Source: Pseudomonas sp. QTF5 (GTDB lineage Bacteria > Pseudomonadota > Gammaproteobacteria > Pseudomonadales > Pseudomonadaceae). From it: a stretch of 64,000 nucleotides of DNA. The notes beneath the pieces are model-generated. The model saw only the letters and a program-made list of their open reading frames with translations, had not been told where the DNA came from and ran no database searches. Below are positions 24,913-34,084 of the stretch, piece by piece. A program made the position numbers and the translations under genes. The stretch is from the NCBI RefSeq assembly GCF_000512695.2, contig NZ_AZRW02000003.1, positions 192,667 through 256,666 of the forward strand, written 5' to 3'. Numbering within the stretch: position 1 is the first letter of the stretch; each line of letters begins with the position of its first letter.

Positions 24913-25653
24913 CTAGGTGAGCTTGTCTAGCACGTACTGCTTGAACCAAGCTGGCTGGGAATCCGACACAATATCTATGTCTTCTCCCTCAGTAATTTCG
25001 GCAATCTGGGCAAAGCTGGAATCGCCGTCTTGAGAGTTGTCGAAGATGTATGCCCGATTAGACACCAAAATAGCATCGGACAAGTTGTCCAGAGATCGCT
25101 CATAACGCGATCGAATCTTGTCCGGCGGAACGTCGTGCCCACCTATTGAGGCACGATATGCAACCCGAGCCACATTGATTTCAGCATCTGCGGTAGCTAC
25201 GTAGTACACATATACCCGATAGCCGGCCAACCGAGCTTGCTGAAGCAACTCTATCTTGCTGACATCCGACATTACGGTTTCAAAAGTGAAGCTCGCAAGC
25301 TCCTGGATCAGCGATACACGGATGAAGTCGGAAAGCACTGAGGCAATGTACGAATCGATCTGCCGTGACGGAAACACAAGCCGCTCATCCTCAATGATCA
25401 AATCATCGAGCTTGGTCAAGGATTCAGGATATTTAGCAAGGAGCCCGCTGGCACGAAAAAAAGGAATCGCGCGACCCGTATATGCCTGGAGATTGAACTG
25501 TGCAAAATCGAACGCACCTGACTCACGAATACCTAACTCGATTGCATCAGGATTGACGTAATTGACAAGCAAGTGAGCTGGGACTTTTGAATTGAAAGTA
25601 CTCTTTCCGCTGCCATTAGGTCCGGCGAAAATCCTGACTCTAGGTGTACTCAA
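24913..25653 (-). CDS. zeta-toxin family kinase
   Basis: The 246-residue protein opens with RIFAGPNGSGKSTF (Walker A at 11-19) and has FETVMSD and DNSQDGDSS segments, in keeping with zeta/PezT-like P-loop kinases. Zeta toxins phosphorylate UDP-N-acetylglucosamine and block wall synthesis. Some chromosomal relatives have other targets. It starts at a TTG (25653) that overlaps the stop of the preceding small gene by 4 bp. The base composition is lower in G+C than its neighbours, in line with acquisition. A strong terminator follows. Confidence 0.82.
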   Translation of the reverse strand: MSTPRVRIFAGPNGSGKSTFNSKVPAHLLVNYVNPDAIELGIRESGAFDFAQFNLQAYTGRAIPFFRASGLLAKYPESLTKLDDLIIEDERLVFPSRQIDSYIASVLSDFIRVSLIQELASFTFETVMSDVSKIELLQQARLAGYRVYVYYVATADAEINVARVAYRASIGGHDVPPDKIRSRYERSLDNLSDAILVSNRAYIFDNSQDGDSSFAQIAEITEGEDIDIVSDSQPAWFKQYVLDKLT

Positions 25654-25934
25654 GCTTGTAGCTTAGGGACGAATTCCCCCTGCCGATGCTTCTTGACCTT
25701 CAGTCGAGTACCAGCCTTGATCGTCCCGTAGGTCTCGACTGAGCGAAGGACCACAGTCCCAGCGCTAGATACTTTCACCAAATTACCTTCGCGAACCACA
25801 AGCACGGCTTCACCTTTCGACAGCGCAACGTTGTAGGCATCTCTAAATGCCTTGGCTGCAATCGAAGGTATTGCGGACTCTTGGGCGACAATTTGCGCCT
25901 CAGTCTTGGGTAGCTTCTCTTTCTTACGAGACAT
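25650..25934 (-). CDS. putative antitoxin of the zeta-type module
   Basis: The 94-residue protein starts at the ATG at 25934 (MSRKKEKLPKTEAQIVAQES) and is rich in Lys and Ala. It has a short C-terminal beta region (VLVVREGNLVKVSSAGTVV). It precedes and overlaps the toxin gene by 4 bp, the usual order for an antitoxin. It does not look like the classical epsilon antitoxin, so the assignment rests on position and size. An unrelated accessory protein is possible. Confidence 0.65.
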   Translation of the reverse strand: MSRKKEKLPKTEAQIVAQESAIPSIAAKAFRDAYNVALSKGEAVLVVREGNLVKVSSAGTVVLRSVETYGTIKAGTRLKVKKHRQGEFVPKLQA

Positions 25935-26099
25935 ATCTGACTCCGACTCACATCTGGTACGTACAACCAACAATTATCATACATCCCAACGGGCGTCGAG
26001 CGCTCAGCCGCTTCTGGCCCAGCATGTTTCCTGGTCATTCTTGAGAGGCGTTCCGCTTAGGCCTGCTTTGAGCCGAACGGTCAATGCACCTGTTTCATC

Positions 26100-26194
26100 A
26101 TCAGAAGTTAGCCGGGGTGTTGGCGCTGATGATTTCGGCTTCGTCCTGCCCAATATTCCGAAACCGATGCGGTAGCGTCGTCGGAAAGTAATAC
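26100..26194. repeat. right 95-bp direct repeat, within pauR
   Basis: This copy forms the intact 3' end of pauR and matches 24750-24844 with five differences. The copies are exactly 1350 bp apart. Confidence 0.85.
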
Positions 26195-26649
26195 CCATCC
26201 CCGGCATTCAGCACACTAATCTGACCATCAACAGTCAGCTCAACCGTGCCACGGGTTACAAGCCCACACTCCTCCCCCTCAGCATGCACAATCGGCTCTT
26301 CCCCCGAACTCGCCCCGGGCGCGTACTGCTCGCGCAAAAGCCGCATCTGCCGACTCGGCACCGAAGCGCCAATCAGCAACAACCGCAGCCCATGACGCCC
26401 GAGATCCGGCTGTTCATTGGCGCGGAACACGTATTGATGCTCGCGAGGCGGTTGGTCGAAGGTGAAGAAGTCCGCCAAGGACATGGGAATACCTTCGAGC
26501 AGTTTTTTCAGGGAGCTGACGGAGGGACTGACGCGATTCTGTTCGATCAGGGAAATGGTGGCATTGGTGACGCCGCTACGCCGGGCCAGCTCGCGCTGGG
26601 ACAGTTTGTAGCTTTCGCGTACTAATTTGAGTCGTGAGCCCGTGTCCAT
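26101..26649 (-). CDS. pauR: PauR-like XRE-cupin transcriptional regulator
   Basis: The 182-residue protein joins an XRE helix-turn-helix (RLKLVRESYKLSQRELARRSGVTNATISLIEQ) to a cupin sensor domain (EEPIVHAEGEECGLV, GDGYYFPTTLPHRF). This is the architecture of PuuR/PauR, the repressor of gamma-glutamylated polyamine catabolism that responds to putrescine. It lies upstream of the puuB, puuC and puuA homologues on the same strand side, supporting that role. Its 3' end is duplicated at 24750-24844. Confidence 0.85.
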   Translation of the reverse strand: MDTGSRLKLVRESYKLSQRELARRSGVTNATISLIEQNRVSPSVSSLKKLLEGIPMSLADFFTFDQPPREHQYVFRANEQPDLGRHGLRLLLIGASVPSRQMRLLREQYAPGASSGEEPIVHAEGEECGLVTRGTVELTVDGQISVLNAGDGYYFPTTLPHRFRNIGQDEAEIISANTPANF

Positions 26650-26848
26650 GACAGCCTTATGCGAAGAATACTTAAGGGGTAATGGGGGTGGGTGGCGGGC
26701 GACTGGTGGCCGCGGATTACGCCGTTTCCCGTCCCGGAACCGTGAAAGGCGGGTATTAAATCACGTTTGTTGGTGTTGCTCAGCAGGTTCGATAAATGGC
26801 AGATAAATCAAATAGGTGAATGATAGTCGTCCGCCCATGTACGAAACC

Positions 26849-27070
26849 TGTGGGAGCGGGCTTGCCCGCGATGGCGGTGTTCCGGGCTACATCGATGTTG
26901 ACTGTGCCGCCCTCTTCGCGGGCAAGCCCGCTCCCACAGTGGTCGGTGTTGTTCGCAAAATTTGTGTATGTCGCCAATTTCCTTGTGGGAGCGAGTCTGC
27001 TCGAGATGGCGGTGTGTCAGTCGACTGCAATGTTGACTGTGCGGCCGTCTTCGCGAGCAAGGCTCCTACA
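26849..27070. repeat. two adjacent REP doublets
   Basis: A regular doublet (26849-26938) is followed by a degenerate one (26984-27070) with GAGCGAGTC in place of GAGCGGGC. They fill most of the 436-bp gap between puuB and pauR. The remainder, 26650-26848, would hold the pauR promoter. Confidence 0.85.
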
Positions 27071-27085
27071 GGAGTTGTGTCTGGC

Positions 27086-28369
27086 TTAGATGCCGAAACG
27101 GTCGCGTAGTGCGTAATACGCGGCGCCCATGGCGGTGAGTGGGGCCTGGAAGGTGCGGCCGCCGAGCATGGGCATGTGCGGCAGGGAGGCGAAGGCGTCG
27201 AAGCGTTCGGCGTCGCCGCGGATCATTTCCGAGATGAGTTTGCCGGCCAGGTGTGAGCAGGTGACCCCGTGGCCGCTGTAGCCTTGCATGTAGTAGGCGT
27301 TTTTCTCGATGCGGCCGAATTGCGGCATGCGGGACATGGTCAGCAGGAAGTTACCGGTCCAGCGGTAGTCGATTTTCACGTCCTTGAGTTGCGGGAAAGT
27401 CTTGAGGATTTTTGGTTTGATCAGTTGTTCGATGTCGTCCGGCTCGCGAGCGCCGTAGACCACGCCGCCGCCGTACAGCAGGCGGTTATCGGCGGTGAGG
27501 CGGTAGTAGTCGAGCAGGTAATTGCAGTCTTCGACGCAGTAGTTGTTGGTGATCAGGCTGCGGGCGACATTTTCGGACAGCGGTTCGGTGACGGCGATTT
27601 GCGAACCGCAGGGCATGCTTTTGCGCGTGACGCGATTGTCGAGGTCTTGAGGCAGGTAGGCGTTGCCGGCGATCAGCAGGTACTTGGCCCGCACCACGCC
27701 TTTGGCGGTGCGCACGGTGATCGGTTCGCCGTAGGTAATTTCCACGGCGGCTGATTGTTCGTAGATTTTGCCGCCCAGGCTGATGATCGCGGCGGCTTCG
27801 CCGAGGGCCAGGTTCAGCGGGTGGATGTGGCCGCCTTGCATGTCGAGCAGCCCGCCGACGTAGTTGTCGCAACCGACTTCGCGCTTGATGTCAGCGGCGT
27901 CGAGCATTCTCAGGTTTTTGTTGCCGTAGCGCTCCCAGCTGCGCTTCTGCTCGGCCAGGCCGTTGAGTTGTTTTTTGTTCAGCGCTGCGAAGATGCCGCC
28001 GGGGCGGTAGTCGCATTTGATGTCGTATTCCTTGATGCGCGAACGGATGATGTCGGCGCCTTCGAAGATCATGCTGCCAAGCACTTCGGCGGTTTTGTCG
28101 CCGTAGCGTTCTTCGATCACATCGACGTCGCGGCTGTAGGAATTGACCAGTTGACCGCCGTTGCGACCGCTGGCGCCGAAGCCGACTTTCGCGGCTTCCA
28201 GCAAGGTGACGCTATAGCCCGCTTCGCTGAGGAACAGCGCCGAGGACAGACCGGTGTAGCCGGCGCCGATTACGCAAACGTCGCATTCCACCAATTCTTC
28301 AAGAACCGGGTAATCACCGATCTGGTTGCGGGTCGCGGCGTAGTAGCTGTTTACATGGGTTTGTTTCAT
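27086..28369 (-). CDS. puuB: gamma-glutamylputrescine oxidase (PuuB/PauB)
   Basis: The 427-residue DAO-type FAD oxidoreductase begins with VCVIGAGYTGLSSALFLSEAG (FAD Rossmann motif) and has GFGASGRNGGQLVNSYS typical of PuuB. It oxidises gamma-glutamylputrescine to gamma-glutamyl-aminobutyraldehyde with hydrogen peroxide release, the second step of the Puu pathway. It is 52 bp downstream of the aldehyde dehydrogenase gene in the same direction. Paralogues in Pseudomonas act on different polyamine adducts, so the preferred substrate is not fixed. Confidence 0.9.
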   Translation of the reverse strand: MKQTHVNSYYAATRNQIGDYPVLEELVECDVCVIGAGYTGLSSALFLSEAGYSVTLLEAAKVGFGASGRNGGQLVNSYSRDVDVIEERYGDKTAEVLGSMIFEGADIIRSRIKEYDIKCDYRPGGIFAALNKKQLNGLAEQKRSWERYGNKNLRMLDAADIKREVGCDNYVGGLLDMQGGHIHPLNLALGEAAAIISLGGKIYEQSAAVEITYGEPITVRTAKGVVRAKYLLIAGNAYLPQDLDNRVTRKSMPCGSQIAVTEPLSENVARSLITNNYCVEDCNYLLDYYRLTADNRLLYGGGVVYGAREPDDIEQLIKPKILKTFPQLKDVKIDYRWTGNFLLTMSRMPQFGRIEKNAYYMQGYSGHGVTCSHLAGKLISEMIRGDAERFDAFASLPHMPMLGGRTFQAPLTAMGAAYYALRDRFGI

Positions 28370-28421
28370 ACGTTTCTCCGAGGGCCGCCAACAGGTGCCG
28401 GCGACCGCCGCTGTAAAAGTG

Positions 28422-29912
28422 TTAGAGCTTGATCCAGGTCGCTTTGAGTTCGGTGTATTTGTCGAACGCGTGCAGCGATTTATCCCGACCGTTACCCGAC
28501 TGCTTGAACCCGCCGAACGGCGCGGTCATGTCGCCGCCGTCGTACTGGTTGACCCAGACGCTGCCGGCGCGCAAGCCGCGAGCGAAGGTGTGGGCCTTGC
28601 TGAGGTTGCTGGTCCACACGCCGGCCGCCAGACCGAAGATGCTGTCGTTGGCGATCTGCAGGGCTTCTTCAGCGGTGTCGAAAGTGATCAGCGATAGCAC
28701 CGGGCCGAAGATTTCTTCCCGGGCGATGGTCATGGCGTTGGTTACGCCGTCGAAAATCGCCGGTTCCACGTACAGGCCACCGGTGTCTGCGAGGGTACGA
28801 TTGCCGCCGGCAATCAGTTGCGCGCCTTGGTCTTTGCCGATCTGGATGTAGCGCAGCACATTCTCCAGTTGGCGCTGGTCGACGACCGCGCCGACGGTGG
28901 TTTCAGGATCGAGGGAATGGCCCGGTTTCCAAGCTTGCAGCGCTTCCACCAGCAATGGAATGAATTGCTCGCGAATCGAACGCTCCACCAGCAAGCGCGA
29001 GCCGGCGGTGCAGACTTCGCCCTGGTTGAAGGCAATCGCGCTGGCCGCTGCCTGAGCCGCTGCGCGCAAGTCCGGCGCATCGGCGAACACCACGTTCGGG
29101 CTCTTGCCGCCCGCCTCCAGCCAGACGCGTTTCATGTTGCTTTGCCCGGCGTAGATCAGCAGTTGCTTGGCAATCGCGGTGGAGCCGGTGAAGGCCAGCA
29201 CGTCGACATCCATGTGCAACGCCAGCGCTTTGCCGACGGTGTGACCGAAGCCTGGCAGGACGTTGAACACGCCTTTGGGGATGCCAGCGTCGAGGGCCAG
29301 TTGTGCGATGCGAATGGCCGTCAGCGGTGACTTTTCCGAAGGCTTGAGGATGAACGAGTTGCCTGCCGCGAGCGCCGGGGCGAACTTCCAGCTGGCCATG
29401 ATCAACGGGAAATTCCACGGCACGATAGCAGCGACCACGCCTGTCGGTTCGCGGGTGATGAGGCCGAGTTGGTCGTGTGGCGTGGCGGCGACTTCGTCGT
29501 AGATTTTGTCGATGGCCTCGGCGCTCCAGCGGATCGCGTTGGCGGTCGCTGGGATGTCGATGCTCATGGAGTCGCTGATCGGTTTGCCCATGTCGAGGGT
29601 TTCCAGCAGCGCCAGTTCTTCCCGGTTTTGCAGAATCAGATCAGCGAATCGAATCAGGATGCGCTTGCGCTCGGCCGGGGGCAGTTTGGCCCAGATGCCG
29701 GATTCGAATGTACGGCGTGCAACCTGCACGGCGGCATTGGCGTCGGCTTCGTCGGTGCTGGCGATGTTCGCCAGGAAGCGACCATCGACCGGGCTGATGC
29801 ATTCGAAGGTATCGCCGCTGAGTGCCGGGCAGTATTGGCCGTCGATGAATGCGCGGCCTTCTAGTGTGAGGGACTGGAAGCGTTGCTCCCAGTCGCTGCG
29901 AGTGTTTGTCAT
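28422..29912 (-). CDS. puuC: gamma-glutamyl-aminobutyraldehyde dehydrogenase (PuuC/PauC)
   Basis: This 496-residue NAD(P)-dependent aldehyde dehydrogenase has LEAGGKSPNVVF (general base Glu) and FNQGEVCTAGSRLLV (catalytic Cys). Its neighbours assign it to oxidation of gamma-glutamyl-aminobutyraldehyde to gamma-glutamyl-GABA. The ATG at 29912 is favoured over one 48 bp upstream. It leads into puuB. Wide aldehyde specificity is common in this group. Confidence 0.9.
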   Translation of the reverse strand: MTNTRSDWEQRFQSLTLEGRAFIDGQYCPALSGDTFECISPVDGRFLANIASTDEADANAAVQVARRTFESGIWAKLPPAERKRILIRFADLILQNREELALLETLDMGKPISDSMSIDIPATANAIRWSAEAIDKIYDEVAATPHDQLGLITREPTGVVAAIVPWNFPLIMASWKFAPALAAGNSFILKPSEKSPLTAIRIAQLALDAGIPKGVFNVLPGFGHTVGKALALHMDVDVLAFTGSTAIAKQLLIYAGQSNMKRVWLEAGGKSPNVVFADAPDLRAAAQAAASAIAFNQGEVCTAGSRLLVERSIREQFIPLLVEALQAWKPGHSLDPETTVGAVVDQRQLENVLRYIQIGKDQGAQLIAGGNRTLADTGGLYVEPAIFDGVTNAMTIAREEIFGPVLSLITFDTAEEALQIANDSIFGLAAGVWTSNLSKAHTFARGLRAGSVWVNQYDGGDMTAPFGGFKQSGNGRDKSLHAFDKYTELKATWIKL

Positions 29913-29990
29913 GGTTGTGACTCTACGCAGAGGAATAGTTGATCGTTGGATTGATGCCAACCAGTTAAGTATCAGAACACCGCAATCCCC

Positions 29991-30080
29991 TGTGGGAGCG
30001 GGCTTGCTCGCGAAAGCGGTGGGTCAGTCGCCATCAATGTTGAATGTGATGGCCTCTTCGCGAGCAAGCCCGCTCCCACA
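29991..30080. repeat. REP doublet (REPIN)
   Basis: Standard inverted pair between puuA and puuC. A left-side decayed outer repeat (ATGCCAACCAGTTAAG) is at 29954-29969, with no matching right side. Confidence 0.88.
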
Positions 30081-30147
30081 GGGTGGGCGGTGTACACATG
30101 CTCTGTGTACACCCACCTTTCATCCTTGACTGACGGTTTTTAGCCCA

Positions 30148-31524
30148 TCAAACCGTATGCAAGTACCAGTTGTACTCAAGGTCCGAAATGGAGTTCTCGA
30201 ACTCGGCCAGCTCGCTTTCCTTGCACGCCACGAACACGTCGATGTACAGCGGGTCGATGTAGCGCGCCATGACTTCGCTGTCGTCCAGCTCGCGCAGTGC
30301 ATCGCGCAGGTTGTTCGGCAGACTTTGCTCGTTCTGCTCGTAGCTGTTGCCTTCCACCGGCGCGCCCGGTTCGATTTCGTTGGTCAGACCGTGGTGAATA
30401 CCGGCCAGCACCGACGCCATCAGCAGGTACGGGTTGGCATCGGCGCCCGCGACTCGGTGTTCTATGCGCACGGCATCTGCCGAACCGGTGGGCACACGCA
30501 CCGCCACGGTGCGGTTGTCGATGCCCCAGCTTGGCGAGTTCGGGACGTAGAACTGCGCACCGAAACGACGGTACGAGTTGACGTTCGGGCAGAGGAACGC
30601 CATCTGCGCCGGCAGGGTCTCGAGCACACCGCCGATCGCGTGACGCAGTGCGGCGTTCTGCTCGGGATCCTCGCTGGCAAAGATGTTGTTGCCTTCTTTG
30701 TCGAGAATCGAAATGTGCACGTGCAAACCATTACCCGCCTGGCCCGGATACGGCTTGGCCATGAAGGTGGTGTCCATCTCGTGGTCGTAGGCGATGTTCT
30801 TCACCAGACGCTTGAGCAACACCGCGTAGTCGCAGGCCTTTATAGGGTCGGAGACGTGGTGCAGGTTCACTTCGAATTGCGCCGGGGCGCTTTCCTTGAC
30901 GATGGCGTCAGCGGGGATGCCCTGCTCTTTCGCGCCTTCGAGGATGTCTTGCAGGCAGTCGACGTATTCGTCCAGATCGTCGATCAGATACACCTGAGTC
31001 GAGTGCGGACGTTTGCCGGAAACCGGCGAGCGTGGCGACTGCGGACGACCGTTCACGTTGTCCTGGTCGATCAGATAGAACTCGAGTTCGAAGGCTGCGC
31101 AAATGGTCAAGCCCATGTCATCGAACTTGCTCACCACTTGACGCAACACTTCGCGCGGGTCAGCGAAGAACGGCTGGCCTTCGAGTTCGTGCATGGTCAT
31201 TAACAGCTGCGCGGTCGGGCGCTTCTGCCAGGGTTCGATGCTCAGGGTATTAGGGATGGGGAAGCAGATTCGATCCGAGTCGCCGATGTCCAGACCCAGG
31301 CCGGTGCTTTCCACCGTAGAGCCATTGATGTCCAGAGCAAACAGTGACGCCGGGAGGTTAATGCCTTTTTCGTAAACCTTATGAAGACTGGTGCGTTCGA
31401 TGCGCTTGCCGCGCACCACACCGTTCATATCCGCAATCAGAAGGTCGACGTACAAAACCTCAGGATATTTCTTAAGGAATGCGTTTGCTTCGTTGAGTTG
31501 AACGGCACGCAGAGGGACCGACAT
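30148..31524 (-). CDS. puuA: gamma-glutamylputrescine synthetase (glutamine-synthetase family)
   Basis: The 458-residue protein has the GS fold: VDLLIADMNGVVRGKR near the N-terminus, CAAFELEFYLID, GNGLHVHIS and IEHRVAGADANPYLL. Context with puuB, puuC and puuD identifies it as the ATP-dependent ligase of glutamate to putrescine, the first Puu step (PauA/SpuB in P. aeruginosa), and not the housekeeping GlnA. It is divergent from puuD with about 280 bp between. That gap has no gene and is AT-rich near 31720-31760, a likely double promoter. Confidence 0.9.
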   Translation of the reverse strand: MSVPLRAVQLNEANAFLKKYPEVLYVDLLIADMNGVVRGKRIERTSLHKVYEKGINLPASLFALDINGSTVESTGLGLDIGDSDRICFPIPNTLSIEPWQKRPTAQLLMTMHELEGQPFFADPREVLRQVVSKFDDMGLTICAAFELEFYLIDQDNVNGRPQSPRSPVSGKRPHSTQVYLIDDLDEYVDCLQDILEGAKEQGIPADAIVKESAPAQFEVNLHHVSDPIKACDYAVLLKRLVKNIAYDHEMDTTFMAKPYPGQAGNGLHVHISILDKEGNNIFASEDPEQNAALRHAIGGVLETLPAQMAFLCPNVNSYRRFGAQFYVPNSPSWGIDNRTVAVRVPTGSADAVRIEHRVAGADANPYLLMASVLAGIHHGLTNEIEPGAPVEGNSYEQNEQSLPNNLRDALRELDDSEVMARYIDPLYIDVFVACKESELAEFENSISDLEYNWYLHTV

Positions 31525-31804
31525 GATGCACCTATTAGCTGTTAATTATTATGTTCACTACCCTTTCACGAGCCCAGTCAATCCGAAAGGCAAAGTGAAG
31601 TCAATAGCGAACACCCGGCCTTTTAACCTATATTTTCTGGCCTTTTTTGGGGTCGAGAGTGCCAGATTCGTCTTGCGCACCGCGTAAATCCTGAAGATCG
31701 GACGCCCGGCGTTTAGAATTTTTTACATGAGAGTTGTTAATTAAAATCAACAAGGCTAAGCTCCGGAAAAGCTCGTTCAAGGGTGAAACTTCGAGGTGAT
31801 AAAA

Positions 31805-32566
31805 ATGGCATTCAAGCCATTGATCGGCGTTACTGCGTGCATCAAACAGATTGGCCTGCACCCCTACCACGTCAGCGGCGACAAGTATTTGCGTGCTGTC
31901 AGCGTCGCGGCTTTGGGGTTGCCAGTGGTCATTCCTTCCTTAGGCGATCTGACCGAAATCGATGACCTGCTCGCGCAGCTCGACGGTCTGTTGCTGACCG
32001 GCTCGCCATCGAATGTGGAACCCTTCCACTATCAAGGCCCGGCCAGTGCCCCCGGCACGGATCACGATCCGCAACGGGACGCCACCACCCTGCCCTTATT
32101 GCGCGCTGCCATTGCCGCCGGTGTTCCGGTGCTCGGCATCTGCCGGGGTTTTCAGGAAATGAACGTGGCGTTCGGCGGCAGCCTGCATCAGAAGGTGCAC
32201 GAACTGCCCGGCTACCTCGATCATCGCGAAACGGATCACCCGGAGCTGGCCGTGCAATACGCGCCTGCTCATGCGGTGAATGTGCAGCGGGGTGGCGTGT
32301 TCGAAGCGCTGGATTTGCCGCAGGTGTTCCAGGTGAACTCGATTCACAGTCAGGGCATCGACCGGCTCGCTCCTGGCCTTCGCGCTGAAGCTGTCGCACC
32401 GGATGGTTTGATCGAGGCGATTTCGGTCGAGCACAGCAAGGCCTTCGCCGTTGGCGTGCAATGGCACCCGGAATGGCAGGTGCTTTCGAATCCCCCCTAT
32501 TTGAGTATTTTCCAGGCGTTTGGCGAAGCGTGCCGGCAACGGGCGGCGTTGCGTAATACGCGCTGA
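31805..32566 (+). CDS. puuD: gamma-glutamyl-GABA hydrolase (PuuD/SpuA)
   Basis: The 253-residue class-I glutamine amidotransferase-like hydrolase shows GICRGFQEMNVAFGGSLHQ (nucleophile Cys) and VQWHPEWQ (His and Glu). It cleaves gamma-glutamyl-GABA to glutamate and GABA, the final Puu step. The ATG at 31805 replaces the in-frame upstream start and follows a GAGGTGAT-like site. It is divergent from puuA and followed by the pot transporter genes after a REP. Confidence 0.9.
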   Translation: MAFKPLIGVTACIKQIGLHPYHVSGDKYLRAVSVAALGLPVVIPSLGDLTEIDDLLAQLDGLLLTGSPSNVEPFHYQGPASAPGTDHDPQRDATTLPLLRAAIAAGVPVLGICRGFQEMNVAFGGSLHQKVHELPGYLDHRETDHPELAVQYAPAHAVNVQRGGVFEALDLPQVFQVNSIHSQGIDRLAPGLRAEAVAPDGLIEAISVEHSKAFAVGVQWHPEWQVLSNPPYLSIFQAFGEACRQRAALRNTR

Positions 32567-32579
32567 CTTCAAAAAGCAT

Positions 32580-32735
32580 TCAACGATTTAACTGCCCCCG
32601 TGAGTCTGGCGGGCGTGCCTTTGCGCGCCGGTCGCTCACGTAATAGATGAACTGCAATAACAACAAGTACGACCAGGCAGCCAGGATGGCGGTGCCGAAT
32701 AAGCCCGTTCGGTATGGGTAATGCCAGTGAGCCAA
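32580..32735 (-). CDS. possible 51-aa membrane peptide
   Basis: A minus-strand frame from a TTG at 32735 encodes one hydrophobic helix (GLFGTAILAAWSYLLLLQFI) and a basic tail, with AAGGGG eight bases upstream. The ribosome site overlaps the flank of a REP element and there is no recognised family, so it is doubtful. Confidence 0.3.
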   Translation of the reverse strand: MAHWHYPYRTGLFGTAILAAWSYLLLLQFIYYVSDRRAKARPPDSRGQLNR

Positions 32736-32748
32736 ACGCAAATCCCCT

Positions 32749-32838
32749 TGTGGGAGCGGGCTTGCTCGCGAAGAGGGAGTGTCAGTCGACATCAGTGTTG
32801 CCTGACACACCGCTTTCGCGAGCAAGCCCGCTCCCACA
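32749..32838. repeat. REP doublet (REPIN)
   Basis: Inverted pair between puuD and potG, with a decayed outer-repeat trace (ATGCCAGTGAG) at 32721-32731. Confidence 0.9.
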
Positions 32839-32941
32839 GGGGGCCGCCGTTGAATTCAATGGCATCGTCCGGCCCGGGTTGCAATCCACTCTTAAGTCAG
32901 GCCGCGTTGGCCCGACGACTGAAACCTGTTGGGAGTTTCAT

Positions 32942-34084
32942 ATGGCAAACGCCTCCAGCATCTACAGGAAGGCTCTTGAAGGTCACCAGGCACCGAAAAA
33001 GGTGTTGGTGAAAGTCGACCGCGTCACCAAGAAATTCGACGAAACCACCGCCGTGGACGATGTGTCCCTGGAGATCCATCAAGGGGAAATCTTCGCCCTG
33101 CTCGGCGGTTCCGGCTCGGGTAAATCGACGCTGCTGCGCATGCTCGCCGGCTTCGAACGCCCTACCGAAGGGCGGATTCTGCTCGACGGTGTCGACATCA
33201 CCGACATGCCGCCGTACGAACGGCCGATCAACATGATGTTCCAGTCCTACGCGCTGTTCCCGCACATGACGGTGGCGCAGAACATCGCCTTCGGCCTCAA
33301 GCAGGACCGTTTGCCCGCCAGCGAAATCGACGCCCGTGTCGAAGAGATGCTGCGGCTGGTGCACATGACCCAATACGCCAAACGCAAACCCCATCAGTTG
33401 TCCGGCGGCCAGCGTCAGCGTGTGGCACTGGCGCGTTCGTTGGCCAAGCGTCCGAAGCTGCTGTTGCTCGACGAACCGATGGGCGCACTGGATAAAAAGC
33501 TGCGTTCGCAGATGCAACTGGAGCTGGTGGAAATCATCGAGCGCGTCGGCGTGACCTGCGTGATGGTGACCCACGATCAGGAAGAAGCCATGACCATGGC
33601 CGAACGCATCGCGATCATGCACTTGGGTTGGATCGCCCAGATCGGCAGCCCGGTCGATATCTACGAAGCGCCGGTCAGCCGCATGGTCTGCGAATTCATC
33701 GGCAACGTGAACGCCTTCGACGGCACCGTGGTCGAGGATCTGGAAGGTCACGCGATCATTCACAGCCCGGATCTGCAACAGAAGATCTACGTCGGCCACG
33801 GCGTGAGTACGTCGGTGCAGGACAAGTCGATCACCTACGCCATCCGCCCGGAAAAAATGCTGGTCAGCACCCTCAAGCCCGAGACCCGCTACAACTGGTC
33901 CGAGGGCAAGGTGCATGACATCGCTTACCTCGGCGGCCACTCGGTGTTTTACGTGGAACTGCCCGGCGGCAAGATCGTGCAGTCGTTCATGGCCAACGCC
34001 GAACGCCGTGGCGCGCGCCCGACCTGGGACGATCAAGTCTACGTGTGGTGGGAAGACGACAGCGGCGTGGTACTGCGCTCATGA
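32942..34084 (+). CDS. potG: putrescine ABC transporter ATP-binding protein PotG
   Basis: The 380-residue ATPase has Walker A LLGGSGSGKST, signature LSGGQRQR, Walker B LLLLDEP and VTHDQEEAM. A C-terminal TOBE-like regulatory domain follows. It powers uptake through PotH and PotI with binding protein PotF. The ATG at 32942 is used because the in-frame start upstream lies inside a REP. Its stop overlaps the potH start (ATGA), showing coupled translation. Confidence 0.93.
   Translation: MANASSIYRKALEGHQAPKKVLVKVDRVTKKFDETTAVDDVSLEIHQGEIFALLGGSGSGKSTLLRMLAGFERPTEGRILLDGVDITDMPPYERPINMMFQSYALFPHMTVAQNIAFGLKQDRLPASEIDARVEEMLRLVHMTQYAKRKPHQLSGGQRQRVALARSLAKRPKLLLLDEPMGALDKKLRSQMQLELVEIIERVGVTCVMVTHDQEEAMTMAERIAIMHLGWIAQIGSPVDIYEAPVSRMVCEFIGNVNAFDGTVVEDLEGHAIIHSPDLQQKIYVGHGVSTSVQDKSITYAIRPEKMLVSTLKPETRYNWSEGKVHDIAYLGGHSVFYVELPGGKIVQSFMANAERRGARPTWDDQVYVWWEDDSGVVLRS

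Noticed and set aside
26849..27070. Possible short CRISPR array
   Set aside because: The repeats are palindromic REP doublets with unequal spacing, not direct repeats with unique spacers.
32897..34036. Long minus-strand open frame of 379 codons opposite potG
   Set aside because: It is antisense to a clearly conserved ATPase. High third-position G+C keeps the opposite strand open, and its His/Val-rich translation resembles no family.
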